The notes under the pieces are model-generated. The model ran no database searches. It worked only from the letters and a program-made list of their open reading frames with translations, and was not told the origin of the DNA. DNA of 64,000 nucleotides from Edaphobacter acidisoli (lineage in GTDB: Bacteria; Acidobacteriota; Terriglobia; Terriglobales; Acidobacteriaceae), in the NCBI RefSeq assembly GCF_014642855.1, contig NZ_BMJB01000001.1, forward strand, positions 2,046,001-2,110,000, read 5' to 3'. Of this stretch, positions 63,327 through 64,000 are shown piece by piece. The position numbers were made by a program, and so were the translations under genes. Each line of letters starts with the position of its first letter. Within the stretch, counting starts at the first letter, position 1.

Positions 63327-64000
63327 CTAGCTAACAGTTATCCATGTGCGACTCTTCCCATCGATACGCACTGGAACCAAAGCCGAATAGTCCCGCTCCA
63401 GGTGATAGGTCTTCGCAGGCCCATCCTGTATTTGAATCTGCGCTGTCTTTGTAAGCCCCGTGTAGTACAGAGGCAATTTAATCTCGCGTGTAATTTCATC
63501 GTGCAAGGGGTTATAGATCATAGCCAGGCCGCGAGTTTTCAGACGCGGATTCGCATGCAGGATGCCGTCCCAATCCTTACCATCCGGTCGGCGCAGGTGA
63601 ATAATGTCGCTATCCAGAATGGCCCGGTTTTCTTTGTAGAAGCTGACCCATTTGCGCACAGCCTGTTTTGTTTCATCCGTGTCGTAGAGACGGTCTCCGC
63701 GCCATGCAGCCTGCACCCCCGCTCCCAACAGGTCTGCAAGCCTGGTCTCGTAATGGGCAAGGTTTTGGTGCAGCGGCTCAACCGTTGCTGCCGAACCTCC
63801 ACCGTGATATTGCATGAGGGGGACATGCATCCAACCCATGCTCGGTGTCTTCTCCCACGTTCCGTCATAGATGTCCTGCCGTTCGATCAATGGCTGATAT
63901 TCACGTGGCAGAGACCAGTCATTTTCCGTATAGCCCATCCCAGTCTTGCTTTGCCCATTGAGAAAGTACCAGTCGGGCACGGTGAGATAAATGCCCTGTC
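63327..64000 (-). CDS. C-terminal part of a large glycoside hydrolase-like protein (cut by the window edge)
   Basis: The frame stays open to the right edge (a GTG at 63980 is internal); at least 223 residues are visible. The part seen has a catalytic-barrel end (VPDWYFLNGQSKTGMGYTENDW, TPSMGWMHVPLMQYHGGG, LADLLGAGVQAAWRGDRLYD, VSFYKENRAILDSDIIHLRRPDG) and a C-terminal beta-sandwich (KTRGLAMIYNPLHDEITREIKLP). This matches large clan-D-style alpha-galactosidase-like proteins of Acidobacteria in outline, an inference. It ends the carbohydrate block in this window. Confidence 0.75.
   Translation of the reverse strand, partial: QGIYLTVPDWYFLNGQSKTGMGYTENDWSLPREYQPLIERQDIYDGTWEKTPSMGWMHVPLMQYHGGGSAATVEPLHQNLAHYETRLADLLGAGVQAAWRGDRLYDTDETKQAVRKWVSFYKENRAILDSDIIHLRRPDGKDWDGILHANPRLKTRGLAMIYNPLHDEITREIKLPLYYTGLTKTAQIQIQDGPAKTYHLERDYSALVPVRIDGKSRTWITVS

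Overview
The window is chromosomal DNA of high G+C and dense coding. It reads most like Acidobacteriota, class Terriglobia (Granulicella, Terriglobus or Edaphobacter type). Grounds: many secreted proteins whose mature N-terminus carries an SLPDAP-like stretch, secreted GH27/GH105/CE12/PL5 carbohydrate enzymes, a PEP-CTERM protein, a fused AroD-AroE enzyme, and short dispersed hairpin repeats in the gaps. The assignment rests on gene content and style, not on a database search. No rRNA, tRNA, CRISPR array, transposase or phage gene was seen.

Layout. 1-2176: end of an F1Fo ATP synthase operon (atpG fragment, atpD, atpC) with a strong hairpin terminator. 2566-9585: VOC protein, secreted DUF1080 hydrolase, a low-G+C secreted repeat protein, a fused AroDE with a histone-like tail, a PgeF-type protein and a secreted GH27 enzyme. 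9860-19412 (all minus): MgtC, SH3 lipoprotein, DsbA-like protein, NadE, a polyprenyl-phosphate sugar transferase, an MlaF-like ATPase, MobA and an M20 peptidase. 19584-25345 (all plus): cupin, DUF488, a secreted protein, a rhamnogalacturonan acetylesterase and SecA. 25450-29430: lipoprotein, sensor kinase and NtrC-type regulator, followed by a divergent rhodanese. 30000-33571: a tandem pair of secreted glycosidase-like proteins and a PEP-CTERM protein. 33882-39609: a PHP hydrolase facing a short division cluster (murC-ftsQ-ftsA, without ftsZ). 39887-40867: a YXWGXW-type secreted protein.

40938-51052 holds a type IV pilus / type II secretion assembly set on the minus strand: gspE/pilB-like ATPase, pilM, pilN, pilO, a pilP-like protein and a Gly/Ser-expanded pseudopilin. 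It is split from its gspF/pilC-like gene by an HdeD-like protein, an odd antisense ORF and a sulfatase. No secretin, retraction ATPase or prepilin peptidase is present, so the machine must be completed elsewhere.

51170-59348: a TonB-C protein with a duplicated flanking domain, a DHA2 exporter with a divergent TetR regulator and three operator-like palindromes between them, ErpA, small membrane proteins, a winged-helix regulator with a membrane partner, and 6-phosphogluconate dehydrogenase. 59600-64000: a carbohydrate block (GH105, GH27, PL5-like lyase, end of a large glycosidase) that suggests pectin/galactan or uronide use. The most unusual items are the tandem glycosidase-like pair, the modified pilus-type cluster with its low-complexity pseudopilin, the antisense read-through ORF at 47282-48124, the two dispersed repeat families, and the histone-like tail on AroDE.
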